Source: JALZMG01 sp963844175
GTDB lineage: Bacteria; Actinomycetota; Acidimicrobiia; Acidimicrobiales; Ilumatobacteraceae
Reading direction: 5' to 3'
Assembly (NCBI GenBank): GCA_963844175.1
Contig: CAWJNE010000022.1
Location: forward strand, 248,001-312,000
DNA: 64,000 bases
The notes beneath the pieces are model-generated. The model saw nothing but the letters and a program-made list of their open reading frames with translations. It was not told the origin of the DNA and did not search any database. Each line of letters begins with the position of its first letter. Within the stretch, counting starts at the first letter, position 1. Shown here one piece after another: positions 1 to 8,406 of this stretch. A program made the position numbers and the translations under genes.

Positions 1-17
1 CCGCCGCCACCGCTGAC

Positions 18-100
18 CCATCCGAGGGTTTCGTGCATCCGAGGGTTTGCCGCGGGGCGTCCCCGCACGTAACCCTCCGATGCAGCAAACCCTCGGATGG
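18..100. repeat. Nested palindromic repeat, family A, copy 1
   Basis: Outer arms CCATCCGAGGGTTT (18-31) and its exact reverse complement (87-100) enclose an inner pair (36-47 with 71-82) and a GC-rich core (49-65). It fills the space directly after the proS stop codon. On the plus strand a TGA at 14-16 could be the stop of a convergent gene lying mostly outside the window. Related copies are at 7936-8001 and 26368-26451. The structure would form a strong stem-loop in RNA of either strand, so a bidirectional terminator or a REP-like element is likely. Confidence 0.8.
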
Positions 101-101
101 A

Positions 102-1859
102 TCAGGGGGTGACGGTGGCGACGAGGTCGGGGAGGGGGACGTCGCGGCGCTCGCCCGCGCGGCGGTCGCGCAGCTCGACGACGCCATCCACGACCCCGCG
201 GCCGACGACGACGATCGTCGGGATGCCGATCAGCTCGGCGTCCTTGAACTTGACGCCCGGCGAGACGGAGTCGCGGTCGTCGAGCAGGACTCGCACCCCG
301 GCCGCCTCCAGCTCGCCGGCCAGCGACTCGGCGACCGGCCACTGCTCGCCGCCGGGCTTCCCGGCGATCACGACGTGGACGTCGGCCGGCGCCACCTCGC
401 GCGGCCAGCACAATCCGAGCTCGTCGTAGGTCGTCTCGGCGATCGCCGCCACCGCACGCGACACACCGATCCCGTAGGAACCCATGGTGACCGTGACCGG
501 CTTGCCGTCGGGGCCGAGCACGGTCAGCCCGAGCGCCTCCGTGAACCGGCGGCCGAGCTGGAAGATGTGGCCGATCTCGATGCCGCGGGCGATCTCCACC
601 GGCTCGCCGCAGGCCGGGCAGGCGTCGCCGGCACGCACGTCGGCGACGTCGAGGACGCCGTCCGGCACGAAGTCCCGACCGGCGGTGACGTCGGCGGCGT
701 GGCGCCCGGGCGCGTTGGCGCCCGTCACCCATCTCGTGCCGGTGACGATGCGCGGGTCGACGACGAAGCGGATCCCGGACGGCGACGTCGAGCCGAGCGC
801 GGTCGGGCCGATGTAGCCCTTGACCAGCTCGGGGCGGGCGGCGAAGTCGGCGTCCGTGAACGGTTCGATCTCCGCCGGCAGGACCTGCGCCTCCAGCCGC
901 TTGACGTCGACGTCCCGGTCCCCGGGCACGCCGATCGCCAATGGCTCACGGGTGCCGTCGGGCTGGCGCAACCACACGACGACGTTCTTCAACGTGTCGC
1001 TCGCCGCCCATTCGCGGTCCGGCCGCCGCAGGTCGTCCCGCTCGTTGAGCTCGTCGACGAGCGTGGCGATCGTCGGGGTGTCGGGGGTGTCGAGCACCAC
1101 CGCCGCCGGCGCGTCGTCGATCGGCTGGTCGGGCGGCACCGGCACGCGCACCGCCTCGACGTTGGCGGCGTAGTCGCAGGACGTGCAGCGCACGAAGGCG
1201 TCCTCGCCGGCCGCCGTCGGTACCAGGAACTCCTCACTGGCCGATCCCCCCATCGCCCCCGACATCGCCGAGACGATGACCGTCGGCAGCCCCAACCGCT
1301 CGAAGGTGGCGATGTATGCGTCGCGATGGCGCTGGTACGACTTGGCGAAGCCGGCGTCGTCGAGGTCGAAGCTGTAGGAGTCCTTCATCACGAACTCGCG
1401 CACCCGCAGCAGCCCCGCTCGCGGTCGGGCCTCGTCCCGGTACTTCGTCTGGATCTGGTAGATGACCAGGGGCAGGTCCTTGTAGGACGAGTACAGGTCC
1501 TTGACGAGGAGCGTGAACATCTCCTCGTGCGTCGGCGCCAGCAGGAAGTCGTTGCCTCGGCGGTCCTGCAGCCGGAAGATGCCGTCGCCGTAGTCGGTCC
1601 ACCGCCCACTCACCTCGTACGGCTCCTTCGGGAGCAGCGCGGGGAAGTGGACCTCCTGGAACCCGGCGCGATCCATCTCCTCGCGCACGATGCGCTCGAC
1701 GTTGCGGTAGACGATCCAACCGAGCGGCAGCCACGTGAACCCGCCTGGCGCGGCCCGCCGGATGTACCCCGCCCGGACCAGCAGACGATGGCTGGCCACC
1801 TCGGCATCGGCCGGGTCGTCACGCAGCGTGCGCACGAACAGCGAGGACATCCGCAGCAT
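102..1859 (-). CDS. proS: Prolyl-tRNA synthetase (bacterial type with editing insertion)
   Basis: Charges tRNA-Pro with proline in the cytosol. The class II signature is visible: an APTHEE segment near residues 108-113, motif 2 around 141-165 (RDEARPRAGLLRVREF then MKDSYSFD), and motif 3 with GSYGIGVSR in the C-terminal half. A YbaK-like editing (INS) domain follows motif 2 and includes VKGYIGP. The length of 585 residues fits the family. I chose the ATG at 1859 (MLRMSSLF) because a TACCAT box ends 7 bases before it; ATGs at 1868 and 1850 are alternatives. It is divergent from the rimP-infB operon and ends at a palindromic repeat. Confidence 0.95.
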   Translation of the reverse strand: MLRMSSLFVRTLRDDPADAEVASHRLLVRAGYIRRAAPGGFTWLPLGWIVYRNVERIVREEMDRAGFQEVHFPALLPKEPYEVSGRWTDYGDGIFRLQDRRGNDFLLAPTHEEMFTLLVKDLYSSYKDLPLVIYQIQTKYRDEARPRAGLLRVREFVMKDSYSFDLDDAGFAKSYQRHRDAYIATFERLGLPTVIVSAMSGAMGGSASEEFLVPTAAGEDAFVRCTSCDYAANVEAVRVPVPPDQPIDDAPAAVVLDTPDTPTIATLVDELNERDDLRRPDREWAASDTLKNVVVWLRQPDGTREPLAIGVPGDRDVDVKRLEAQVLPAEIEPFTDADFAARPELVKGYIGPTALGSTSPSGIRFVVDPRIVTGTRWVTGANAPGRHAADVTAGRDFVPDGVLDVADVRAGDACPACGEPVEIARGIEIGHIFQLGRRFTEALGLTVLGPDGKPVTVTMGSYGIGVSRAVAAIAETTYDELGLCWPREVAPADVHVVIAGKPGGEQWPVAESLAGELEAAGVRVLLDDRDSVSPGVKFKDAELIGIPTIVVVGRGVVDGVVELRDRRAGERRDVPLPDLVATVTP

Positions 1860-1866
1860 CAGGGGC

Positions 1867-1872
1867 ATGGTA
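1867..1872 (-). promoter_or_regulatory. Probable -10 box of proS, leaderless
   Basis: TACCAT on the minus strand, separated by 7 bases from the ATG at 1859. The spacing matches many other genes here and helps choose the start. Confidence 0.45.
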
Positions 1873-1880
1873 CGGCCCGG

Positions 1881-1886
1881 TATGCT
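1881..1886 (+). promoter_or_regulatory. Possible -10 box of the rimP-infB operon
   Basis: TATGCT on the plus strand about 100 bases before rimP, giving a leader of roughly 90 bases. No convincing -35 hexamer was seen, so this is tentative. Confidence 0.3.
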
Positions 1887-1938
1887 GCATGGCCGTTCTG
1901 TTGGTTCGAGCAGTCGCCGGGTGGCGACATGACCGAGA

Positions 1939-1968
1939 GGCGTGGGCTCCCAGCCCACGCCTCGTTTC
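1939..1968 (+). promoter_or_regulatory. Terminator-like hairpin in the rimP leader
   Basis: GGCGTGGGCT (1939-1948) pairs with its complement (1951-1960), a 10-bp stem with a two-base gap between arms, followed by a short T-rich run (TCGTTTCGT). A smaller hairpin (GTCGCC at 1913-1918 with GGCGAC at 1923-1928) precedes it. The stem ends just before the Shine-Dalgarno GAGGAG (1973-1978). It looks like an attenuator or processing site for the rimP-nusA-infB transcript. Confidence 0.5.
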
Positions 1969-1984
1969 GTGAGAGGAGACAGGT

Positions 1985-2572
1985 GTGGACGTGGAGACCG
2001 GGGTCGACAGCCCGGTCATCGCCCGCGTCCGCGACCTCGTCGCACCGATCGCCGCCGACCTCGGACTCGATCTGTACGACGTCGAGCGGCGCGGCGGCAC
2101 GCTGCGCGTCACGCTCGACAGCAAGCCCGGCAGCCCCGGCGGGGTGACGCTCGACGACCTGGCCCTCGCCACCCGCCTGGTGTCCCGTGAGCTCGACCAC
2201 GCCGACCCGGTGCCCGGTCGTTACACGCTGGAGGTCACCAGCCCCGGCGTCGAGCGCGCGCTGCGCACTCCGTCCCACTTCCGCCGCGAGATCGGCAAGG
2301 TCGTGGCCATCCGCTTGGCCGACGTCGGCCACGACGACCGGCGCGTCACCGGCACGCTGGTCGCCGCTGACGACGACACGGCGACGATCCGGGTCGACGG
2401 GCCAGACGGCCCGACGGACCGCAGCATCCGCCTCGATCAGATCGACCGGGCGAAGACCGTGTTCGAGTGGCCGGTCGCCAAGCCGCCGGCGCGACGGGGC
2501 GGCGCACCGAAGCAGGGCGGGCAGCCGACGAAGGCGCAGAAGGCGAAGACGGAGAAGAAGGAGCGTCCGTGA
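1985..2572 (+). CDS. rimP: Ribosome maturation factor RimP
   Basis: Assists assembly of the 30S subunit. The N-terminal domain carries the family features GLDLYDVE, the LDDLALATRLVSRELD helix and YTLEVTSPGVERAL, and a C-terminal SH3-like domain follows. The last 35 residues are a lysine-rich tail. The start is GTG at 1985 with GAGGAG 7-12 bases upstream. Its stop overlaps the nusA start (GTGA), so rimP, nusA, ylxR and infB form the classic operon. Confidence 0.95.
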   Translation: MDVETGVDSPVIARVRDLVAPIAADLGLDLYDVERRGGTLRVTLDSKPGSPGGVTLDDLALATRLVSRELDHADPVPGRYTLEVTSPGVERALRTPSHFRREIGKVVAIRLADVGHDDRRVTGTLVAADDDTATIRVDGPDGPTDRSIRLDQIDRAKTVFEWPVAKPPARRGGAPKQGGQPTKAQKAKTEKKERP

Positions 2573-3894
2573 GCAATCTCGACATGACGGAAGCGATCCG
2601 CATGCTCGCCCAGGAGAAGGGCCTGTCGGAGGACTCGCTGCTGCACGTGCTCGTCGATGCGCTCGCCTCGGCCTACAAGCGTCGCCCCGGCGCCGCCGAC
2701 GAGGTCGTCGTCGAGGTCGATCCGCAGACGATGGAGTTCACGTTCATCGCCTATGACCTCGACGAGGACGGCAACTGGATCAACGAGCGCGACGACACGC
2801 CGCGTCGTGACGAGCTGGGCCGCATCGCTGCCCAGACGTTCCGCCAGGTGATGAGCCAGCGGATCCGCGAGGTCGAGCGCGACCGCAAGTTCGAGGAGTA
2901 CGCCAACCGCGAGGGCGACATCGTCACCGGCATCATCCAGCAGACCGACACCCGCTACACGCTCCTCGACCTTGGTCGCGTCGAGGCGCTGCTGCCCCAG
3001 GCCGAGCAGGTGCCCTTCGAGCGCCCGCAGCCCGGCGATCGGTGCAAGGCCTACATCGTCGAGGTGCGGCGCACGGCCAAGGGTCCGCAGATCGTCGTGA
3101 GCCGCACTCACCCCGGGCTGATCAAGCGGCTGTTCGAGCTGGAGGTGCCCGAGATCGCCGACGGCATCGTGGAGATCAAGGCCTGCGCACGCGAACCAGG
3201 CCACCGAACGAAGATCGCGGTGTGGTCGAACGACCACAACGTCGATCCCGTCGGTGCCTGCGTCGGCGCCCGTGGTGGGCGCGTGCGGATGGTCGTCAAC
3301 GAGCTGCGCGGCGAGAAGATCGACATCGTCCCCTTCAGCGAGGACTTCCAGGACTTCGTGGCCAAGGCGCTGTCACCAGCGAAGGTGTCGCAGGTCATCG
3401 TCAGCGACGACGGCACGCAGTCCGACGTCATCGTGCCCGATCACCAGCTCAGCCTGGCCATCGGCCGGGAGGGCCAGAACGCCCGCCTGGCCGCTCGGCT
3501 GACCGGCGTGCGCATCGACATCCGCTCCGAGACCCAGCTGGCCGAGGGCATCCCGGCCCGCCGGGACGAGCTGGAGGAGGGCGTCGAGTACGCCGAGGGC
3601 CAGTGGGTCACGAACGCCGCGACGGGCGAGATGGAGTGGCACGCCGCCGACGGCACCGTCATCAGCGAGTCCGAGTGGACCGCCCAGGCCGCGGCGGCCC
3701 AACAGCAGCAGGAGGCAGAGGTCGTGAGCACCGACGAGCAGCCCAGCGCGCAGGACGAAGCGGCGGACGAGCAGCCCGCCGTCGAGACGCCGGGTGACAG
3801 CGACGCCCCGGACGAGCCCGAGCTCGTCGACCCCGACGGGATCGGTGGGCCGGCCGAGCTCAAGGGCGACGATCTGCCGCCGGGGAGTGCATGA
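2569..3894 (+). CDS. nusA: Transcription termination/antitermination protein NusA
   Basis: Binds RNA polymerase and nascent RNA to control pausing, termination and antitermination. Domains in order: the polymerase-binding N-terminal domain (about 1-110), S1 (115-180), KH1 with GACVGARGGR at 229-238, KH2 with IGREGQN at 298-304, then a long acidic tail (from about 335) rich in E, D, Q and A. The start GTG overlaps the rimP stop, and the ORF can be extended upstream only through rimP sequence. The C-terminal acidic repeats of proteobacterial NusA are absent, as is usual in actinobacteria. Confidence 0.95.
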   Translation: MSNLDMTEAIRMLAQEKGLSEDSLLHVLVDALASAYKRRPGAADEVVVEVDPQTMEFTFIAYDLDEDGNWINERDDTPRRDELGRIAAQTFRQVMSQRIREVERDRKFEEYANREGDIVTGIIQQTDTRYTLLDLGRVEALLPQAEQVPFERPQPGDRCKAYIVEVRRTAKGPQIVVSRTHPGLIKRLFELEVPEIADGIVEIKACAREPGHRTKIAVWSNDHNVDPVGACVGARGGRVRMVVNELRGEKIDIVPFSEDFQDFVAKALSPAKVSQVIVSDDGTQSDVIVPDHQLSLAIGREGQNARLAARLTGVRIDIRSETQLAEGIPARRDELEEGVEYAEGQWVTNAATGEMEWHAADGTVISESEWTAQAAAAQQQQEAEVVSTDEQPSAQDEAADEQPAVETPGDSDAPDEPELVDPDGIGGPAELKGDDLPPGSA

Positions 3895-4148
3895 ACGAGC
3901 CAGTACGCACCTGCGTCGGGTGCCGTCGCCGTCGGCCGCAGGCCGAGCTGGTGCGGTGTGCCGTCACGCCGGCCGGGCGGGCCGTGGTGGATCGTCGCGC
4001 CCCCGGTCGGGGAGCGTGGCTGTGCCCGCCGCCAGGTGACTGCTTCGACCTGGCGGTGCGCCGCAAGGCGTTCGAACGGGCGTGGCGCCGTCCCACGTCC
4101 GAGATGTCCTCGCTGCACAGGCAGTGGGTTGACGGCGAGAAAGGTTGA
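3891..4148 (+). CDS. ylxR: YlxR family RNA-binding protein
   Basis: An 85-residue basic protein of the YlxR (DUF448) family, always found between nusA and infB. The hallmark RTCVGCRRRRP lies at residues 6-16, and the later GRGAWLCP matches the second conserved segment. The family is nucleic-acid binding and has been linked to regulation or RNase P in other bacteria; the exact role here is unknown. Its ATG overlaps the nusA stop (ATGA). Confidence 0.9.
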   Translation: MNEPVRTCVGCRRRRPQAELVRCAVTPAGRAVVDRRAPGRGAWLCPPPGDCFDLAVRRKAFERAWRRPTSEMSSLHRQWVDGEKG

Positions 4149-4158
4149 ATGAAGGGCT

Positions 4159-7100
4159 GTGGCGAAGAACCTACGAGTGCACGAGCTGGCCAAAGAGCTC
4201 GGGATGACGAACCAAGAGGTCGTGGACCTCTGTGGTCGGCTCGGCGTGCCCGTGAAGAGCCACTCGTCGTCGCTCAACGAGGCCTACTCCGACATGGTCC
4301 GTCGGCGCGCCGTGCGCGACGGCCTGACCCGCGACGAGCAGCCTGAGGAGCCGAAGCCGGAGAAGAAGCCGGCCAAGAAGGCGGCGGCGAAGAAGAAGAC
4401 GGCGGCGCCGGACGAGGCCGTTGAGGTGGAGGCCCCGGCCGAGCCCGACGCGCCGGTCGAGCCCGAGCTGCCGGTCGTCGCCGCTCCCGACGAGCCCGCC
4501 CCGGCGGTCGAGTCGCCAGCGGACACCCCGCCGACGGACACCCCGCCGACGGTCACCACGCCGGCCGCGGTCGAGGAACCGACCGTGGTCGAGGAACCGA
4601 CCGTGGTCGAGGAGCCGGCCGTGGCGGCCGCGCCGGCTGTCGAGGAGCCGGCACCCGAGCCGGCGCCGGCACCCGAGCCAGCACCCGTCGCCCGTCCCGC
4701 CGAGCCGGCGCCCGAGCGGGCGCGCCCGGCCGAGCGCCCGGCAGCCACCGTCGCCCCGCGACCGGCGCCCGCCCGTCCGGCCGAAGCGCCAGCGCGCCAG
4801 CCGGCCGCAGCGACCACGCGGGTCGCCGATCGCTCCGTGATCTCGTCGGGGCGTCCCGTCCCCGGTGAGCACCGTCCGCTGGACGTGCCTGCCGCGCGCA
4901 CCGACGTGGCGACGCGCCCGGCGGCTCGTGTCGGCGCCCCCGTCCCCGCCGGCGCCCCCGTGCCGGCCGGTGCCCCGGTGCCCGCCGGTGCCCCGGCTCG
5001 CCCGATGTCGCCGACCGGCCGGCCCATCCCGCCGCCCCCCGGTCGACCGCTGTCGCCGTCCGGCCGGCCCATCCCGCCGCCTCCGGGCAGCGCTCGCCCG
5101 GCCGCCCGCACCAGTGGCGGACCCGGTGCTCGCCCCGGAGGTGGTCCCGGCCTGCGCTCGGGAGGTCCCGGCGGCCCGCGCCCGGGTGGCGCCCGACCTG
5201 GTGGCTACACCGGCGCGCCCGGCGGCCCCCGGCCCGGTGGCGGTCCCGGACGACCCGGCGGAGGCCCCGGAGGCCCGCCAGGTGGCGGGGCCCGTCCGTC
5301 TGGTGGGCGACGGCCACCGCGACGTGGTCGCAGCCGGCGTCGTCGTCGCGACCGCGAGGAGCTGCAGCCGCAGTTCACCAACTACACGCGCAGCGATGCC
5401 CCGGTCCCCGAGGGCACCGTCGTCATCGAGCGCGGGGTGTCGGCCCAGGAGTTCGGCCCGAAGCTGAACCGCACGTCGGCCGACGTCATCCGGTTCCTGC
5501 TCAACAACGGCGAGATGATCACCGCCACGATGGACCTCTCGGACGAACAGATGGAGCTGTTCGCCCTCGAGATCGGCGCCGACATCATGCTCGTCGAGCC
5601 GGGCCAGCAGGAGGAGATCGGCCTGCAGGCGCTGTTCGACGACAGCGACGACGACGAGGACCAGGAGCCGCGGCCGCCGGTCATCACGATCATGGGCCAC
5701 GTCGACCACGGCAAGACGACGGTGCTGGACAGGATCCGCCACGCCAACGTCGTCGCCGGCGAGGCCGGTGGGATCACTCAGCACATCGGTGCCTACCAGG
5801 TCGAGCAGAACGGCGGGAGGATCACGTTCCTCGACACGCCGGGCCACGCCGCGTTCACGCAGATGCGCGCCCGCGGCGCCGACGCCACCGACATCGTCGT
5901 GCTCGTTGTCGCCGCCGACGACGGCGTGATGCCCCAGACGGTCGAGGCCATCAACCACGCCAAGGTGGCCGAGGTGCCGATCATCGTGGCCGTCAACAAG
6001 ATCGACAAGGACAACGCCGATCCGCAGCGCGTGCTCAGCCAGCTGGCCGAGCACGAGCTGGTCCCCGAGTCGTGGGGCGGCGACACGATCGTCGTCGAGA
6101 TGTCGGCCACCCAGGACCTGGGCATCGACGACCTGCTCGATCAGCTGCTCGTCGTGGCCGAGCTGGAGGAGCTGACGGCCAACCCGTCGGGTCGGGCCAA
6201 GGGCGTCGTGCTCGAGGCCAAGCTCGATGTCGGTCGCGGCCCGGTGGCCACGGTCCTCGTCGACAAGGGCGAGCTCAAGGTCGGCGATCCGATCGTGGCC
6301 GGCGCGGCCTGGGGTCGTGTGCGGGCGATGATCAACGACAAGGGCGAGCAGGTGAAGAGCGCCGGCCCGTCCACGCCGGTGCAGGTCCTCGGCCTGGCCG
6401 CGGTGCCCGAGGCCGGTGACGAGTTCCGCGCCGCCCCGGACGAGAAGACGGCGCGCGTCGTCGGCGAGGCCCGCGATTACCGCCTGCGCATGCGCCACCA
6501 GCGCGGCGACGCCAGGGTCAAGACCGGCACCAAGCTCGAGGACATCTTCGCCCAGATCCAGTCGGGCGAGACCGCCACGCTGAACTTGGTGCTCAAGGCC
6601 GACGTCCACGGCTCCCTGGAAGCGGTCACGGAGAGCCTGCGCAAGCTGGACCGTCCGGAGGTCGAACTGACGTTCGTTCACCGGGCCGTCGGCGGGATCA
6701 CCGAGAACGACATCTCGCTGGCTGCCACGACCAACGCCACGATCATCGGCTTCAACGTGCGCCCCGACCGCAAGGCGCGGGAGCTGGCCGACGCCGAGGA
6801 CGTCGAGATCCGGACCTACGAGATCATCTACAAGCTGCTCGAGGACATCGAGCAGGCGATGGTCGGCATGCTGGCGCCGGAGTACGAGGAGGTCGTCACC
6901 GGCGAGGCCGAGGTGCGGGAGATCTTCCGCGTGCCGAGGATCGGCGCCATCGCCGGCTGCTACGTGCGGTCCGGAACGATCACGCGCGGCTCGAAGGTCC
7001 GCTTCCTGCGCGACGGCACGATCATCTGGAAGGGCGAGATCTCGTCGCTGAGGCGGTTCAAGGAGGACGCTCGCGAGGTACGCGAGGGCTTCGAGTGCGG

Positions 7101-7182
7101 GATCGGCCTGTCCGACTTCCAGGACCTCAAGCCTGGCGATCTGATCGAGACGTTCGACGAGCAGGAGATCGCCAGGACCTGA
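4159..7182 (+). CDS. infB: Translation initiation factor IF-2
   Basis: GTPase that delivers initiator tRNA to the ribosome. A 1007-residue, long-form IF-2: a small helical IF2_N domain (1-50), a very long low-complexity linker (about 60-410) first rich in A, P and E, then G, R and P, a second IF2_N domain (about 420-485), then the G domain with GHVDHGKTT at 513-521, DTPGHA from 559 and NKID at 613-616, followed by domains II-IV. The linker holds tandem repeats such as VEEPTV and GAPVPA. The start is GTG with GAAGGG just upstream (4151-4156). Confidence 0.96.
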   Translation: MAKNLRVHELAKELGMTNQEVVDLCGRLGVPVKSHSSSLNEAYSDMVRRRAVRDGLTRDEQPEEPKPEKKPAKKAAAKKKTAAPDEAVEVEAPAEPDAPVEPELPVVAAPDEPAPAVESPADTPPTDTPPTVTTPAAVEEPTVVEEPTVVEEPAVAAAPAVEEPAPEPAPAPEPAPVARPAEPAPERARPAERPAATVAPRPAPARPAEAPARQPAAATTRVADRSVISSGRPVPGEHRPLDVPAARTDVATRPAARVGAPVPAGAPVPAGAPVPAGAPARPMSPTGRPIPPPPGRPLSPSGRPIPPPPGSARPAARTSGGPGARPGGGPGLRSGGPGGPRPGGARPGGYTGAPGGPRPGGGPGRPGGGPGGPPGGGARPSGGRRPPRRGRSRRRRRDREELQPQFTNYTRSDAPVPEGTVVIERGVSAQEFGPKLNRTSADVIRFLLNNGEMITATMDLSDEQMELFALEIGADIMLVEPGQQEEIGLQALFDDSDDDEDQEPRPPVITIMGHVDHGKTTVLDRIRHANVVAGEAGGITQHIGAYQVEQNGGRITFLDTPGHAAFTQMRARGADATDIVVLVVAADDGVMPQTVEAINHAKVAEVPIIVAVNKIDKDNADPQRVLSQLAEHELVPESWGGDTIVVEMSATQDLGIDDLLDQLLVVAELEELTANPSGRAKGVVLEAKLDVGRGPVATVLVDKGELKVGDPIVAGAAWGRVRAMINDKGEQVKSAGPSTPVQVLGLAAVPEAGDEFRAAPDEKTARVVGEARDYRLRMRHQRGDARVKTGTKLEDIFAQIQSGETATLNLVLKADVHGSLEAVTESLRKLDRPEVELTFVHRAVGGITENDISLAATTNATIIGFNVRPDRKARELADAEDVEIRTYEIIYKLLEDIEQAMVGMLAPEYEEVVTGEAEVREIFRVPRIGAIAGCYVRSGTITRGSKVRFLRDGTIIWKGEISSLRRFKEDAREVREGFECGIGLSDFQDLKPGDLIETFDEQEIART

Positions 7183-7287
7183 TCCGGGTGACTCCAGCCG
7201 TTGAGCGCTGAAGCGCCCGGCCAGGTCCTCGCGATCGACCGTCATGGCGGATCGCCCGCACCTCATCACAACCGTCAGGAGCCAGCG

Positions 7288-7926
7288 ATGGCTGAACAAC
7301 CACCGATCGACGTCGAGTTCTTCCTCGATCCGGTGTGCCCCTGGTGCTGGATCACCTCGCGCTGGGTGACCAACGTGCAGGCCGAACGGGACTACGAGGT
7401 GGCGTGGCGGTTCATCTCGCTCGAGCTCTTGAACAAGGAGAAGGAGCGCACCCCGCAGCACCAGGCCACCCACCAAGGTGGGTTGCGGGCTCTGCGCGTC
7501 GCCGATCAGCTGCGCATCGATCACGGCAACGACGCCGTCGCCGCGTTCTACACCGTGCTGGGGAACAAAATTCACGTCGCCCGCCGGCGGGACGAGCTGC
7601 TCGACGACACGCTGCTCGTCGAGACGCTGGACGAGCTGGGCCACGATGCGGCGTTGATCGAACACGCCCACGACGAGGGCCACGACACGCACCTGCAGTC
7701 CGAGACCGACCTCGCGCTCTCGCGCACCGGACCCGACGTTGGTACCCCGATCCTGACGTTCGCGCCGGGTCAGGGCGACCGCGAGGGCAGCTTCTTCGGG
7801 CCGGTGATCTCCAAGGCGCCGGTCGGGGCCGATGCCGTCCGCCTGTGGGAGGCCGTCGAGACCCTCGCCACCTCCGGCGTGGCCGAGCTCAAGCGCAGCC
7901 TCCGCGCCCGCCCCGAGTTCGAGTAG
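7288..7926 (+). CDS. DsbA-fold oxidoreductase, mycothiol-dependent nitroreductase-like
   Basis: A 212-residue cytosolic thioredoxin/DsbA-fold protein. The active site DPVCPWCWITSRW near residues 14-26, GTPI before the cis-proline region, and the C-terminal FFGPVISKAPVG and ELKR segments closely resemble mycobacterial Rv2466c, a mycothiol-dependent reductase. There is no signal peptide, consistent with a reducing role in the cytosol. The ATG has AGGAG (7276-7280) upstream; an in-frame extension to 7201 lacks homology. It stands alone between infB and rbfA. Confidence 0.8.
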   Translation: MAEQPPIDVEFFLDPVCPWCWITSRWVTNVQAERDYEVAWRFISLELLNKEKERTPQHQATHQGGLRALRVADQLRIDHGNDAVAAFYTVLGNKIHVARRRDELLDDTLLVETLDELGHDAALIEHAHDEGHDTHLQSETDLALSRTGPDVGTPILTFAPGQGDREGSFFGPVISKAPVGADAVRLWEAVETLATSGVAELKRSLRARPEFE

Positions 7927-7935
7927 CGCCTCATC

Positions 7936-8001
7936 CCATCCGATGGTCTCGTGCGCCCCGTCCGGGACGGAAACCCTCGGATGATCCGAAACCCTCGGAT
8001 G
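7936..8001. repeat. Palindromic repeat, family A, copy 2
   Basis: CCATCCGATGG, a GC-rich core and two copies of AAACCCTCGGATG (7971-7983 and 7989-8001). A partly degenerate version of the nested palindrome at 18-100, again immediately after a stop codon. Confidence 0.7.
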
Positions 8002-8011
8002 CCTGGGTCGG

Positions 8012-8017
8012 TAGCGT
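8012..8017 (+). promoter_or_regulatory. Probable -10 box of rbfA, leaderless
   Basis: TAGCGT followed by 7 bases and the ATG of rbfA at 8025. No Shine-Dalgarno lies between. Confidence 0.5.
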
Positions 8018-8024
8018 GCGGCGC

Positions 8025-8399
8025 ATGGCTGGACGGCGTGGATCGAGTGGGCATCGCTATCCCCGCAGTGCTCGGGTCAGCGAGACGCTGCGCGAGGTGA
8101 TCGCCGAGGAGTTGGTGCGCATCGACGACGAGCGGCTGGCGTTCGTCACCATCACCAAGGTCGATGTCGACAACGAGCTGAACCGAGCGATCGTGTACTT
8201 CGACTCGCTCGCCGACGAGGACGCCGACAGCACCATCATCGAGGTGCTCGACGAGCACCGCCGGAGGATGCAGGCGTCGATCAACCGCCAGATCAAGGCC
8301 AAGAAGACGCCGATCCTGCAGTTCCGTCCCGACGACGTCATCCGCGCCGCGGAGCGCATCGACGACATCCTGCGCGCCGACCGGCCCGCCGACCGCTGA
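8025..8399 (+). CDS. rbfA: 30S ribosome-binding factor RbfA
   Basis: Cold-shock-associated 30S maturation factor. The 124-residue protein has the KH-like RbfA fold signature: RVSETLREVIAEEL at the start, LAFVTITKVDVDNELNRAIVYF in the middle, and LQFRPDDVIRAAERIDDIL at the end. The start is the first ATG after a TAGCGT box; upstream in-frame sequence runs through the repeat and is not homologous. It is 7 bases upstream of truB and probably co-transcribed with truB and ribF. Confidence 0.93.
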   Translation: MAGRRGSSGHRYPRSARVSETLREVIAEELVRIDDERLAFVTITKVDVDNELNRAIVYFDSLADEDADSTIIEVLDEHRRRMQASINRQIKAKKTPILQFRPDDVIRAAERIDDILRADRPADR

Positions 8400-8406
8400 C
8401 CGGGCG

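Noticed and set aside
1..16. End of a plus-strand gene at TGA 14-16
   Set aside because: Only four codons are visible (RRHR then stop). Plausible because repeat family A follows stops elsewhere, but not enough to annotate.
33..2147. A 704-codon plus-strand frame antisense to proS and running into rimP
   Set aside because: It begins inside a palindromic repeat and is antisense to a clear tRNA synthetase.
4171..7692. A 1173-codon open frame antisense to infB
   Set aside because: It exists only because GC-rich codons lack stops on the other strand; no recognisable family, and infB is unambiguous. Similar long antisense frames over RNase J (28911-31667), ftsK (32653-35181), pnp and M16 were dropped for the same reason.
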